From: an uncultured Lachnospiraceae bacterium
GTDB taxonomy: Bacteria; Bacillota; Clostridia; Lachnospirales; Lachnospiraceae
Assembly: GCA_947650155.1 (NCBI GenBank)
Contig: CANSUS010000007.1
Coordinates: 25,637-89,636 of the forward strand
Direction of reading: 5' to 3'
DNA: 64,000 nucleotides
Part shown: one piece after another, positions 44,319 through 55,565 of the stretch
How positions within the stretch are numbered: the stretch's first letter is position 1
How the letters are laid out: each line of letters opens with the position of its first letter
Made by a program: the position numbers and the translations under genes
Notes under the pieces: generated by a model
Seen by the model: only the letters and a program-made list of their open reading frames with translations
Told to the model about the DNA's origin: nothing
Database searches by the model: none

Positions 44319-45755
44319 TTATTTTCCCATACAAAATTTTGAAAAAATTTCATTTACCAAATCATCTTTCACTTCTTCCCCGATAATAATACCAAGTGAA
44401 GTATAAGCATTCATCAGATCAATAGAATAAAAATCTTCCGGCATACGATCTTCCAAACTTCTTTTAACCAAAAGAAGACTGTCATATGCATCCTGAAGCG
44501 CTTCTTTATGACGCATATTGGTAATAAAAACTTCATCATTAAATTTCAATTCATGATGGAAAAACATTTCTTTCACCATATCTTCAAAATCATCTATCCC
44601 AATATTTTCTTTTGTAGAAGTTTTAATTATTTTATATTTTCTATTTTTTAATCCTATACCGCTATCTATATTTATGCTTGACTCTTTCTGTAAATCATCT
44701 AATTTTTTACACAAATCATCTTCTGTAATTACAGGATCTAAATCTGTCTTATTTAAAAGAATAATCGTATTTTTTTCTTTTATCATTTCCATAATATCTT
44801 CGTCGCTCTCATCCAAATCTACGGAAGAATCCACAACATAAACAATCAAATCTGCAGATTTGGCATATTTTTTTGCCTTTTCCACGCCAATCTTTTCCAC
44901 CGCGTCTTCTGTAGAACGAATACCTGCCGTATCTATGATATTCAGACTTATTCCATGAAGTTTTATTGTTTCTTCAAGCGCATCTCTGGTAGTTCCCGCT
45001 ATATCTGTAACGATTGCTTTCTCTTCTCCTGCCAGAAGATTTAAAAGAGAAGATTTTCCTACATTTGGTTTTCCAACAATCACAGTATTAATTCCCTCTT
45101 TTAATATTTTACCATTCTCAGAAGAAAGAATCAGTTTAAAAATACGTTTGGTTAAATCTTCTATTTTAACGGTAAGTTTTTCATGATAACCCTCTGTACT
45201 AATATGTTCCGGATCATCTAAAGCCGATTCTATAAAGGCAATTTCAAAAATGATTTCTTCCCTGAGTTCTTTTATCTTTTTATATATGGAACCATTTAAC
45301 TGATTCATAGAAGATTTCAATGCAAATTCATTTTTTGACTGAATCACATCCATTACCGCTTCCGCTTTTGAAAGATCAATTCTTCCATTTAAAAATGCAC
45401 GCTTTGTAAACTCGCCAGGTTCGGCAATTCTTGCTCCGTTTTTTAATACTACACCCAAAATACGATTCATAAGCAAAATACCGCCATGACAATTGATTTC
45501 TACCGTATCCTCTGTAGTATAACTGTGAGGTCCCTTCATTACTGCAACCATTACTTCATCTATTAACTCTTCCCCATCATAAATAAAGCCATAATGAATC
45601 GTATGACTTTTTACCTGAGAAAGCTTTTTCTTTTTATTTTTTGAGCAATATATTTTATCTATAATAGAAACTGCATCTTCACCGCTTATTCTAATAATAC
45701 CAATTCCAGAATCAGACATTGCCGTAGCAATTGCTGCAATTGTTTCTGTTTTCAC
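44319..45755 (-). CDS. mnmE: tRNA modification GTPase MnmE
   Basis: 478 aa, starting at a GTG preceded by GGAGG. The N-terminal tetrahydrofolate-binding domain (about 1-120), helical domain and inserted G domain (about 225-395) are all present: G1 GKPNVGKSSLLN, G3 DTAGI, G4 NKTD. The C-terminus ends FCMGK, the conserved CxGK motif with the catalytic Cys. It partners MnmG. The G domain is slightly long, with an insert near KLDDLQKESS before the ISTKE-like segment. Confidence 0.96.
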   Translation of the reverse strand: MKTETIAAIATAMSDSGIGIIRISGEDAVSIIDKIYCSKNKKKKLSQVKSHTIHYGFIYDGEELIDEVMVAVMKGPHSYTTEDTVEINCHGGILLMNRILGVVLKNGARIAEPGEFTKRAFLNGRIDLSKAEAVMDVIQSKNEFALKSSMNQLNGSIYKKIKELREEIIFEIAFIESALDDPEHISTEGYHEKLTVKIEDLTKRIFKLILSSENGKILKEGINTVIVGKPNVGKSSLLNLLAGEEKAIVTDIAGTTRDALEETIKLHGISLNIIDTAGIRSTEDAVEKIGVEKAKKYAKSADLIVYVVDSSVDLDESDEDIMEMIKEKNTIILLNKTDLDPVITEDDLCKKLDDLQKESSINIDSGIGLKNRKYKIIKTSTKENIGIDDFEDMVKEMFFHHELKFNDEVFITNMRHKEALQDAYDSLLLVKRSLEDRMPEDFYSIDLMNAYTSLGIIIGEEVKDDLVNEIFSKFCMGK

Positions 45756-45792
45756 AATGTTCCTCCGTTATTTCATAAAGTTTTTTCTATTT

Positions 45793-45830
45793 AAATAAAA
45801 CAGTAGTTTATATAAACCACTGTTTTATTT
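45793..45830 (-). terminator. near-perfect palindrome between jag and mnmE
   Basis: AAATAAAACAGT-GTTTA on one side pairs with TAAAC-ACTGTTTTATTT on the other, 17 of 18 pairs with almost no loop. On the minus strand it lies after jag and before mnmE and ends in TTT. It may be an intrinsic terminator or an attenuator within the block. Confidence 0.5.
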
Positions 45831-45843
45831 ATCATATCATTAT

Positions 45844-46467
45844 TTATCTTTTTAAAGCAACAACTACATGTCTGAATGGTTCATCACCTTCACTATAGGT
45901 TGTAACATATCTGTCATTTTGAAGAGCAGAATGTATAATTCTTCTTTCATAAGGATTCATGGGTTCCAAAGAGACCGGTCTTTTTGTTCTTTTTACTTTA
46001 TAAGCAATATTTTTTGCAAGGTTCTCTAAAGTTTCTCTTCTTCTCTGACGGTAATTTTCTGTATCAACCTTTACTCTTATGTAATCTTCCACATCTTTAT
46101 TTACAACTAAAGATACAAGATACTGTAAAGAATCCAGGGTTTGTCCTCTTTTTCCAATCAATACGCCCATTTCATTACCTGATAAATCAATATTCATGGA
46201 TCTGTCAAGTTCATCATATTTTAAATCAATATTTACATCAAGGTTCATTGCTTTAAATACATCATTCAGAAAATTCTTTGTTTTATCTTCAATTGTATCT
46301 TTTATTTTTGCTTTAATCACAGCAGGTTTAGACCCTATTCCAAGAAATCCTGACGAACCCTCTTCCACTACTACATATTCCAGTTTTTCACTGGAAACCA
46401 TAAGTTTCTGACATGCTTCTGTAATTGCATCAGATACTGTTTTTGCAGATACTTCAATAAAATCCAT
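45844..46467 (-). CDS. jag: RNA-binding protein Jag/KhpB
   Basis: 207 aa from the ATG at 46467, which has GGAGG eight bases upstream. Domain order: Jag-N (about 1-52, MDFIEVSAKTVSDAI), KH domain (about 75-145, with GxxG as GKRGQTLDSLQYL) and R3H domain (about 145-207, with RxxxH as RRIIHSAL). It binds RNA with KhpA and affects cell division and wall synthesis in streptococci. It follows yidC directly. Confidence 0.95.
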   Translation of the reverse strand: MDFIEVSAKTVSDAITEACQKLMVSSEKLEYVVVEEGSSGFLGIGSKPAVIKAKIKDTIEDKTKNFLNDVFKAMNLDVNIDLKYDELDRSMNIDLSGNEMGVLIGKRGQTLDSLQYLVSLVVNKDVEDYIRVKVDTENYRQRRRETLENLAKNIAYKVKRTKRPVSLEPMNPYERRIIHSALQNDRYVTTYSEGDEPFRHVVVALKR

Positions 46468-46497
46468 AAAATCTGACCTCCATTCCGATTTTACCAT

Positions 46498-47808
46498 TTA
46501 TTTATTATTATTTTCGTTATATTTTTTTACCATATTAGCCTTTGCCGCTATACTTCCCGGTTTTGCATTGTTGTTATAATATTCTGTTGCTTTTTTCATA
46601 GCTGCGTCTCTTTCTTCCTGTGTCATAGAAGATTTCGCGGAAGCTTTGGATGCCGTATTTACATTACGGGTACTCATGGTAGCATAATTATTTAATTTCT
46701 GAGGATCAATACCCGCTTTTTCAAGCTTTTTATTTCTCTTTTCCACATTCTTTTTAATCACTTCATCCAAATCCATTTTATCAATATGCTTATTAATAAT
46801 GATTTGTTGAATTGTCCTTACTACGGCGCCGGCAATCCAGTAAAGTCCCATACCGGAAGGTAAAGTAAAACAGAAAATGATAGACATAATGGGCATTGTC
46901 ATATTCATCATTTTCATGGACTGCGCCATTGTACTCTGTTGATCATTGTTATTATTATTTGCTTCCGGCTGCGGCATCAGTTTTACATTAATCCACTGTG
47001 TAATACCGGAAAGAATAGGAATTAATAATGCGCCTATCACCAAAAGCCAGGAACCTGCATCCATTGCCTTACTCACTGCAAAGGCAGGAGAATCAGCCAT
47101 ATTTAACCCAAAGAAATAATTATATTTATCCAATAAACCAACTGTATTGTTTACATCTACTGATAAATCAGGAAATTTTTCTGCAATGCTTGTCCACTCT
47201 GCACTGGATAATTTATTTAATACGTCAACATAAGTATTCCTGACATAATCAGTAGCCGTACCGGCAATAAAAGAACTGTTTGTAAACTGTTTTGCAAACT
47301 GTGCCGCTGCACTGAATGACTGTATAAATTCTGCGTTTACATCCACAGTAATCAGCTTATCCACTAAAGGAAAAAAAGCGTCTTTTATTTTTCCAACATA
47401 AGCAGGCATTGCATAGATTACACGATAAAGCGCAAATAAAATAGGCATCTGTATTAATAACTGAAGACAGCTTCCTGACGGGGACACTCCATATTTCGCA
47501 TAAACCGCCTGCGTCTCCTGATTCATTGCCATCATGGATTCATTATCTTTTTTTCCTTTGTATTTATTCTGAATTGCCTGCAGCTCAGGATTCATCTTTG
47601 CAGATAACTTTGAAAACTTCTGCTGCTTTATTGTAAGCGGCATCATTAACAAATATATTACAATTGTAAATAAAATAATCGATAAACCGACATTTGGAAT
47701 CCCTATCTTATCAAGAACCCAAAAAATACCTTCCATAATATAACCGAGTAATTTCGCAACCGGTCCTATGATAAACGTAGAATTCTGTGTTAATAAAATA
47801 CCTGACAT
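46498..47808 (-). CDS. yidC: membrane protein insertase YidC/Oxa1
   Basis: 436 aa from the ATG at 47808, preceded by GGAG; upstream in-frame ATG codons lie inside yidD. This is longer than SpoIIIJ (about 260 aa) because of an extracellular insert of about 120 residues between the second and third conserved helices and a Lys/Asn-rich C-terminal tail. The conserved LLMMPLTIKQQKFS and SGSCLQLLIQMPILFALYRV segments are present. The first residues contain no lipobox Cys, unlike B. subtilis SpoIIIJ. It inserts membrane proteins alone or with SecYEG. Confidence 0.94.
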   Translation of the reverse strand: MSGILLTQNSTFIIGPVAKLLGYIMEGIFWVLDKIGIPNVGLSIILFTIVIYLLMMPLTIKQQKFSKLSAKMNPELQAIQNKYKGKKDNESMMAMNQETQAVYAKYGVSPSGSCLQLLIQMPILFALYRVIYAMPAYVGKIKDAFFPLVDKLITVDVNAEFIQSFSAAAQFAKQFTNSSFIAGTATDYVRNTYVDVLNKLSSAEWTSIAEKFPDLSVDVNNTVGLLDKYNYFFGLNMADSPAFAVSKAMDAGSWLLVIGALLIPILSGITQWINVKLMPQPEANNNNNDQQSTMAQSMKMMNMTMPIMSIIFCFTLPSGMGLYWIAGAVVRTIQQIIINKHIDKMDLDEVIKKNVEKRNKKLEKAGIDPQKLNNYATMSTRNVNTASKASAKSSMTQEERDAAMKKATEYYNNNAKPGSIAAKANMVKKYNENNNK

Positions 47809-47830
47809 ATTTATACTCCATTCCATCCTT

Positions 47831-48043
47831 TTAAGGAACCGGATCATATCCACCCTTTGAAAAAGGATTACATCTGACTATTCTCCACGCGGCCAAAAGC
47901 CCGCCTTTCCATGCTCCGTACTTTTCAACTGCCTCTAACCCGTATTGAGAACATGTGGGATAATAGGGACATTTTGTACTTTTCATGGGAGAAATATACT
48001 TTCTATAAAATTTTATCATTCTGATTAATATTTTTTTCATCAT
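47831..48043 (-). CDS. yidD: membrane insertion efficiency factor YidD
   Basis: 70 aa. Family signature [20 protein letters not shown] with the conserved Cys residues and C-terminal ARCNPF-like [16 protein letters not shown]. It lies between rnpA and yidC in the conserved order and assists YidC-dependent insertion. Ribosome site GAGATG. Confidence 0.94.
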   Translation of the reverse strand: MMKKILIRMIKFYRKYISPMKSTKCPYYPTCSQYGLEAVEKYGAWKGGLLAAWRIVRCNPFSKGGYDPVP

Positions 48044-48060
48044 AATTTACATCTCAAACT

Positions 48061-48414
48061 TTAATCAAAATCAAAAAAAGTTTTTACTATTTTATGAAGC
48101 TTTCCAAGATGTAATAAAGCACTTTCTATCTCATAATAACCAACGGAAGAAGCGCTGTTTCTTGCAACGACTACAATATCCAAACTACTATTGAATATAT
48201 TTTCATGTAATCTGTAACTTTCCCTTACTAATCTTGTAACTCTGTGCCTTACGACACTGTTTCCTACTTTTTTACTTACCGAAATTCCCAGCCTGTTTTT
48301 TTCAAGATTATTCTCCAACACATACATAACAAGATACTTATTGGCATAGGACCTGCCGTTTCTGTAAACATTCTGGAATTCATAAGTTTTTTTTAACGAT
48401 TCCGAATTTCTCAT
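48061..48414 (-). CDS. rnpA: ribonuclease P protein component
   Basis: 117 aa from the ATG at 48414, preceded by CGGAG at about five bases; a TTG 24 bases further up is less likely. The RNR-like signature GNSVVRHRVTRLVRESYR is present (the family's KxxxRNxxKRxxRE variant), together with the N-terminal FQNVYRNGRS aromatic cleft. It binds RNase P RNA to process tRNA 5' ends. A terminator hairpin separates it from rpmH. Confidence 0.94.
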   Translation of the reverse strand: MRNSESLKKTYEFQNVYRNGRSYANKYLVMYVLENNLEKNRLGISVSKKVGNSVVRHRVTRLVRESYRLHENIFNSSLDIVVVARNSASSVGYYEIESALLHLGKLHKIVKTFFDFD

Positions 48415-48459
48415 TCTATCTCCGAAGCTTTTTTTCAAATATCATACACGTAGAAAAAA

Positions 48460-48479
48460 AGGCCACATAATTGCGGCCT
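48460..48479 (-). terminator. hairpin at the rpmH stop codon, upstream of rnpA
   Basis: Minus strand: AGGCCGC-AATTAT-GTGGCCT stem (7 bp, one G-T pair) followed by seven T. The stem begins inside the rpmH TAG stop codon. It is an intrinsic terminator or attenuator between rpmH and rnpA. Confidence 0.8.
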
Positions 48480-48612
48480 ATGCTGATAATCTTTTTCTTC
48501 CTTTTGCTCTTCTTGCAGCGATAACTTTTCTTCCGCCCGGAGTACTCATTCTTGCTCTAAAACCATGAACTTTAGATCTCTGTCTCTTTTTAGGCTGAAA
48601 TGTCATTTTCAT
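48478..48612 (-). CDS. rpmH: 50S ribosomal protein L34
   Basis: 44 aa, read directly on the minus strand from an ATG at 48612 with GGAGG nine bases upstream. The protein starts [12 protein letters not shown] and ends KGRKRLSA, with the conserved [16 protein letters not shown] centre. It is the full length of L34 and the first gene of the conserved block left of the origin, behind a consensus promoter. Confidence 0.97.
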   Translation of the reverse strand: MKMTFQPKKRQRSKVHGFRARMSTPGGRKVIAARRAKGRKRLSA

Positions 48613-48696
48613 ATAAGATGCACCTCCTTCTGACAAACCTTAAATCTATAAAATAAGGTAACAAAATTTTCATTGTGTGGAAAAATATCTTTAGCA

Positions 48697-48725
48697 ATTA
48701 TATAAAAAAAGCAATAAAACGTCAA
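48697..48725 (-). promoter_or_regulatory. promoter of rpmH
   Basis: Minus strand: -35 TTGACG (48725-48720), 17-base spacer, perfect -10 TATAAT (48702-48697). It gives a leader of about 75 bases to the rpmH ATG. A one-mismatch DnaA box at 48676-48684 lies in the leader. Confidence 0.75.
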
Positions 48726-49137
48726 GTAAAATGGGACTTTTTTTCATTTTATTTTTTGAATCCAATATATTGTTGTTTGTTAGATATCAAAAACTATATG
48801 TTGTTTTTATTTTAAAATTTGGAATTTTTACACACTACAATTTTTGAAAATTTTATAAATTATCCAATTTCTTAATTTTTCCACAATCAACTAATTTACA
48901 TAAAAATATCCACAAAATGTTTATAACTTGTGGATAACTTTCATTTTTACGTGAAAATTATATGCATAAAATATAAAAATGTGGATAAATACCGTGTGGA
49001 AACTGTTAATATTAAATTTTAACTTATCCACATAATTTTCTCCTGAACATAATATGTTAACCATTTATTTTTATTATCAACATGAAGTGGATATGGCTTA
49101 TCCACATATATCCATACCTCTTAATCTGAATAATCAT

Positions 49138-49166
49138 TTGATATTTTTACTTATTTATATTAAGAT
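49138..49166 (+). promoter_or_regulatory. promoter of dnaA
   Basis: -35 TTGATA (49138-49143), 17-base spacer, -10 TAAGAT (49161-49166). The nearest perfect DnaA box is 32 bases upstream of the -35, which fits autoregulation by DnaA. Confidence 0.55.
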
Positions 49167-49258
49167 ATAAAAGAGATATTTTCGATTTAACATAATTTTT
49201 TATATGATTTCAAATACATATTATGCTTTTATTATCATATAGGCCGGAGGCAGATTAA

Positions 49259-50650
49259 ATGGCATTTAATAATGAAGAAAGTTATAAAATTATAAAAGAC
49301 AACTGGGATACCATAAAAGAAACAATAAGAAAAGAATATGATTTATCTACGATTTCTTATAATACCTGGGTATTTCCCCTTAAATTTTATAAAGTAGAAA
49401 ATGATATGGTTACTATAGTAATCCCTTCTGATCAGGGACATGCCCTGAATTATATATCCAGCAAATATAAAAGTTTTTTTCAGGTTACTATTTCTGAAAT
49501 GATGGATCACGAATTTAGTGTTTCTTTCATATTAGAAAAGGATGCCGCTTTGGAAGAAAAGGAAGAACATAATATTTCTCCCTCACATAATCCTTCTTAT
49601 AACGTAAATTATGAGAATGCAAATTTGAATCCCAAATACAAATTTGATACTTTTGTAGTTGGAAGCAACAATAAATTTGCTCATTCTGCTTCTTTAGCCG
49701 TTGCAGAATCTCCGGGAGAAGCTTATAACCCTCTTTATCTTTATGGGGGTGCAGGACTTGGTAAAACCCATCTTATGCACTCTATAGGTCATTTTATTTT
49801 AGAACAGAATCCTGATATGAAGATTCTTTATGTTACTTCCGAAGCGTTTACAAATGAAGTAATTGAATCTATCCGAAGCGGTAATGCCGCAACAATGACC
49901 AAATTAAGAGAAAAATATAGAACTGTAGATGTTCTTTTAGTAGATGACGTGCAGTTTATAATAGGAAAAGAAAGTACACAGGAAGAGTTTTTTCACACTT
50001 TTAACGTACTTCATGCTGCCGGAAAACAGATTATTCTTTCATCAGATAAACCTCCGAAAGAAATGGAAACTCTGGACGAACGTTTTCGTTCCCGTTTTGA
50101 ATGGGGATTAATTGCGGATATACAGGCACCTGATTATGAAACGCGTATGGCAATTCTAAGAAAAAATGCGGAAAACTATGATAAACAAATTGATGATGAA
50201 ATTATTCAATATATTGCAACAAATATAAAATCAAATATTAGAGAGCTGGAAGGAGCTTTTAATAAAATCATTGCATTTGGAAAGTTAAATAAAGTGGATC
50301 TGACTCTTCCTCTTGCAGAAGAAGCCTTAAAAGACATTATATATCCGGGTCAGCCAAAAGAAATAACTCCTACTCTTATTATTAATGTAGTTGCAGAACA
50401 TTTCGGCGTAACTGCGGATGACATTACTTCCAAAAAAAGAAATTCGGAATTTGTTCTTCCAAGACAGGTTGTAATGTATCTTTGCCGTGACCTTACTGAA
50501 ATATCTCTGACACAGGTAGCAAAAATACTTGGTAAAAAAGACCATACAACAGTAATACATGGTATTGATAAAATATCTGCCGAACTTGCGTCTAATGAAG
50601 AATTAAAAAACAAAATAGAGATTATTAAAAAGAAGATTAATCCTGCATAA
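49259..50650 (+). CDS. dnaA: chromosomal replication initiator DnaA
   Basis: 463 aa. Domain I (about 1-85), a linker rich in Asn/Ser (about 98-125), AAA+ domain III (about 126-340) with Walker A YGGAGLGKTHL and Walker B VLLVDDVQFI, and domain IV (about 345-463) with the DnaA-box-binding signature LTQVAKILGKKDHTTVIHGIDKI. It opens oriC. The ATG has a CGGAGG site. Its terminator contains DnaA-box-like sequence. Confidence 0.98.
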   Translation: MAFNNEESYKIIKDNWDTIKETIRKEYDLSTISYNTWVFPLKFYKVENDMVTIVIPSDQGHALNYISSKYKSFFQVTISEMMDHEFSVSFILEKDAALEEKEEHNISPSHNPSYNVNYENANLNPKYKFDTFVVGSNNKFAHSASLAVAESPGEAYNPLYLYGGAGLGKTHLMHSIGHFILEQNPDMKILYVTSEAFTNEVIESIRSGNAATMTKLREKYRTVDVLLVDDVQFIIGKESTQEEFFHTFNVLHAAGKQIILSSDKPPKEMETLDERFRSRFEWGLIADIQAPDYETRMAILRKNAENYDKQIDDEIIQYIATNIKSNIRELEGAFNKIIAFGKLNKVDLTLPLAEEALKDIIYPGQPKEITPTLIINVVAEHFGVTADDITSKKRNSEFVLPRQVVMYLCRDLTEISLTQVAKILGKKDHTTVIHGIDKISAELASNEELKNKIEIIKKKINPA

Positions 50651-50678
50651 TATAAAATTTGCATTAAAAACAGAATAG

Positions 50679-50720
50679 AATACATATCCACATTTATATG
50701 TGAATATGTGGATATGTATT
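50679..50720 (+). terminator. dnaA terminator built from inverted DnaA-box-like sequences
   Basis: Perfect 15-bp stem AATACATATCCACAT (50679-50693) / ATGTGGATATGTATT (50706-50720) with a 12-base loop, then TCTTTTTT. Each arm holds ATATCCACA, a DnaA box with one mismatch, in opposite orientation. Confidence 0.85.
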
Positions 50721-50729
50721 TCTTTTTTC

Positions 50730-51036
50730 AAAATATCTTTTTATAGTTTTAAACATTTTAGTTATTTTTATTGTGGTTTTTCTGTTTATAATAAAAAAAC
50801 AAATAAGATAGTTTTTTAAGTCTTTTTTTATACTGTGGAAAAATGAAAGTTTATCCGGAAGTTAAAAAAACTTTTTCACATGGAAAACATTTCTTTTTTT
50901 ATTGAGAAATAGTATAATAGATAAGGTTATACACTTTTAAACAACTATTACTAATTATATTATTAAATTATTTATTTATAAAATATATTTACATTCAAAA
51001 ACGATACACACATACAAGAAGGGAGTTATTCACATT
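50730..51036. other. dnaA-dnaN intergenic region, candidate DNA unwinding element
   Basis: Very AT-rich, especially 50936-51000 where almost no G or C occurs. A weak DnaA-box-like TGTGGAAAA lies at 50834-50842. A -10-like TATAAT at about 50914 could serve dnaN. By analogy with B. subtilis, where unwinding occurs next to dnaN, this could be the unwinding element; this is inference. Confidence 0.5.
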
Positions 51037-52146
51037 ATGAAAATAGTATGTTCAAAATCTAACCTTTTAAGTGGTCTACAGATCGTATCAAAAGCAGTTC
51101 CAAGTAAAACTACTATGTCCATTTTAGAATGTATTTTAATAGATGCTTCAAAAGGAGTTATTAAATTAACAGCAAACGATATGGAGCTTGGTATAGAAAC
51201 CGTTATTGAAGGTGAAATAATAAATAAAGGCATTATTGCATTGGATGCAAAAATATTTTTAGATATTATAAGAAAACTTCCTGACAATGATGTAACGATA
51301 GAAACGGATGCCTCTTACAAGACATCCATAATATGTGAAAAAGCAAAGTTTAACATTATAGGGAAATCAGGAGAAGATTTTTCATATCTTCCTTTAATTG
51401 AGAGAGAAGATTCTATTGTAATTTCACAGTTTACATTGAAAGAAGTAGTACGCCAGACTATTTTTTCTATTTCTGATAATGACAATAATAAATTAATGAC
51501 AGGGGAATTATTTGAAATAAACGGAAATGAGTTAAAAGTGGTTTCTCTGGACGGACATCGTATTTCTATTCGTAAAATTGAATTAAAAAATGAATATACA
51601 AATAAAAAAGTTGTAGTACCGGGAAAAACACTTAATGAAATCAGCAAGATTTTATCCGGTGATACAGAAAATGATGTAAGTATTTTCTTTACTGATAAAC
51701 ATGTGGTATTTGAATTTGATCAGACAATTGTTGTGTCACGTTTAATTGAGGGTGAATATTTCAAAATAGATCAAATGCTTTCCAGCGATTATGAAACAAA
51801 AGTTAAGATTAATAAAAAAGAATTTTTGAATTGTATAGACAGGGCCACACTTCTTGTAAAAGAAGGCGATAAAAAACCTATCATTATCAATATATCTGAT
51901 GATACAATGGAATTAAAGATAAATTCTACAGTAGGAAGCATGAACGAAGAAATTGATATTAAAAAACAGGGAAAAGATCTTATGATTGGATTTAATCCAA
52001 AGTTTTTAATAGATGCATTAAAAGTAATAGATGATGAAGAAATAGATATTTATCTTGTAAATCCCAAAGCCCCCTGTTTCATAAAAGATCCGGAAGAAAA
52101 ATACATCTACCTGATCCTTCCCGTGAATTTTACGACAGTAAACTAG
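51037..52146 (+). CDS. dnaN: DNA polymerase III beta subunit (sliding clamp)
   Basis: 369 aa, the standard length, with three repeated clamp folds. It begins MKIVCSKSNLLSGLQIVSKAV and ends with the conserved PVNFTTVN-type tail (LILPVNFT), which forms part of the peptide-binding pocket. It encircles DNA and tethers the polymerase. GGGAG precedes the ATG by about ten bases. It follows dnaA after about 390 bases and is followed by yaaA. Confidence 0.97.
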   Translation: MKIVCSKSNLLSGLQIVSKAVPSKTTMSILECILIDASKGVIKLTANDMELGIETVIEGEIINKGIIALDAKIFLDIIRKLPDNDVTIETDASYKTSIICEKAKFNIIGKSGEDFSYLPLIEREDSIVISQFTLKEVVRQTIFSISDNDNNKLMTGELFEINGNELKVVSLDGHRISIRKIELKNEYTNKKVVVPGKTLNEISKILSGDTENDVSIFFTDKHVVFEFDQTIVVSRLIEGEYFKIDQMLSSDYETKVKINKKEFLNCIDRATLLVKEGDKKPIIINISDDTMELKINSTVGSMNEEIDIKKQGKDLMIGFNPKFLIDALKVIDDEEIDIYLVNPKAPCFIKDPEEKYIYLILPVNFTTVN

Positions 52147-52218
52147 ATATAAAGATATGTGGATACGTAAAATTCACGTTGAATTATTACTACAGTAAAT
52201 TAAATTTGGAGTATCAAC

Positions 52219-52425
52219 ATGGAAGTAATAAAATTAAAAGATGATTATATAAAATTAGGTCAGGCACTGAAGGCATGCGGATTGGCACAATCAGGCGTAG
52301 ATGCAAAATTTGCAATACAGGATGGACTTGTTAAAGTAAATGGAAAGGTAGAATTACAAAGAGGAAAAAAATTAGTTCATGGTGATATTGTAGAATTTGA
52401 CGGAGAAAAGATTGAAATAATATAG
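52219..52425 (+). CDS. yaaA: S4-domain RNA-binding protein YaaA
   Basis: 68 aa, a single S4 domain: KLGQALKACGLAQSGVDAKFAIQDGLVKVNG, with the expected GLVKVNG turn. It lies between dnaN and recF as in B. subtilis, where YaaA affects ribosome assembly. Start ATG has TTGGAG upstream. Confidence 0.92.
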   Translation: MEVIKLKDDYIKLGQALKACGLAQSGVDAKFAIQDGLVKVNGKVELQRGKKLVHGDIVEFDGEKIEII

Positions 52426-52491
52426 ATTTTGTGTGTAAAGATTTTATGCACATGGAGGTGGTATGCGTGCCTTGGCATGCAGGGGGGTATA

Positions 52492-55528
<3,037 letters not shown>

Positions 55529-55565
55529 AATGTGAATTAGTTAGTTTTAATGGATTGGAGATAGT

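Larger units (their letters stand above)
48613..49258. other. oriC region: DnaA-box cluster between rpmH and dnaA
   Basis: 646 bases without a gene. Four perfect DnaA boxes (TTATCCACA) are seen: 48929-48937 and 48980-48988 on the minus strand, 49024-49032 and 49098-49106 on the plus strand. One-mismatch boxes lie at 48676-48684 (minus), 48877-48885 and 48906-48914 (plus). The rpmH and dnaA promoters flank the cluster. Gene orientation switches here, as expected for the chromosome origin. The unwinding element may instead lie between dnaA and dnaN. Confidence 0.9.
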
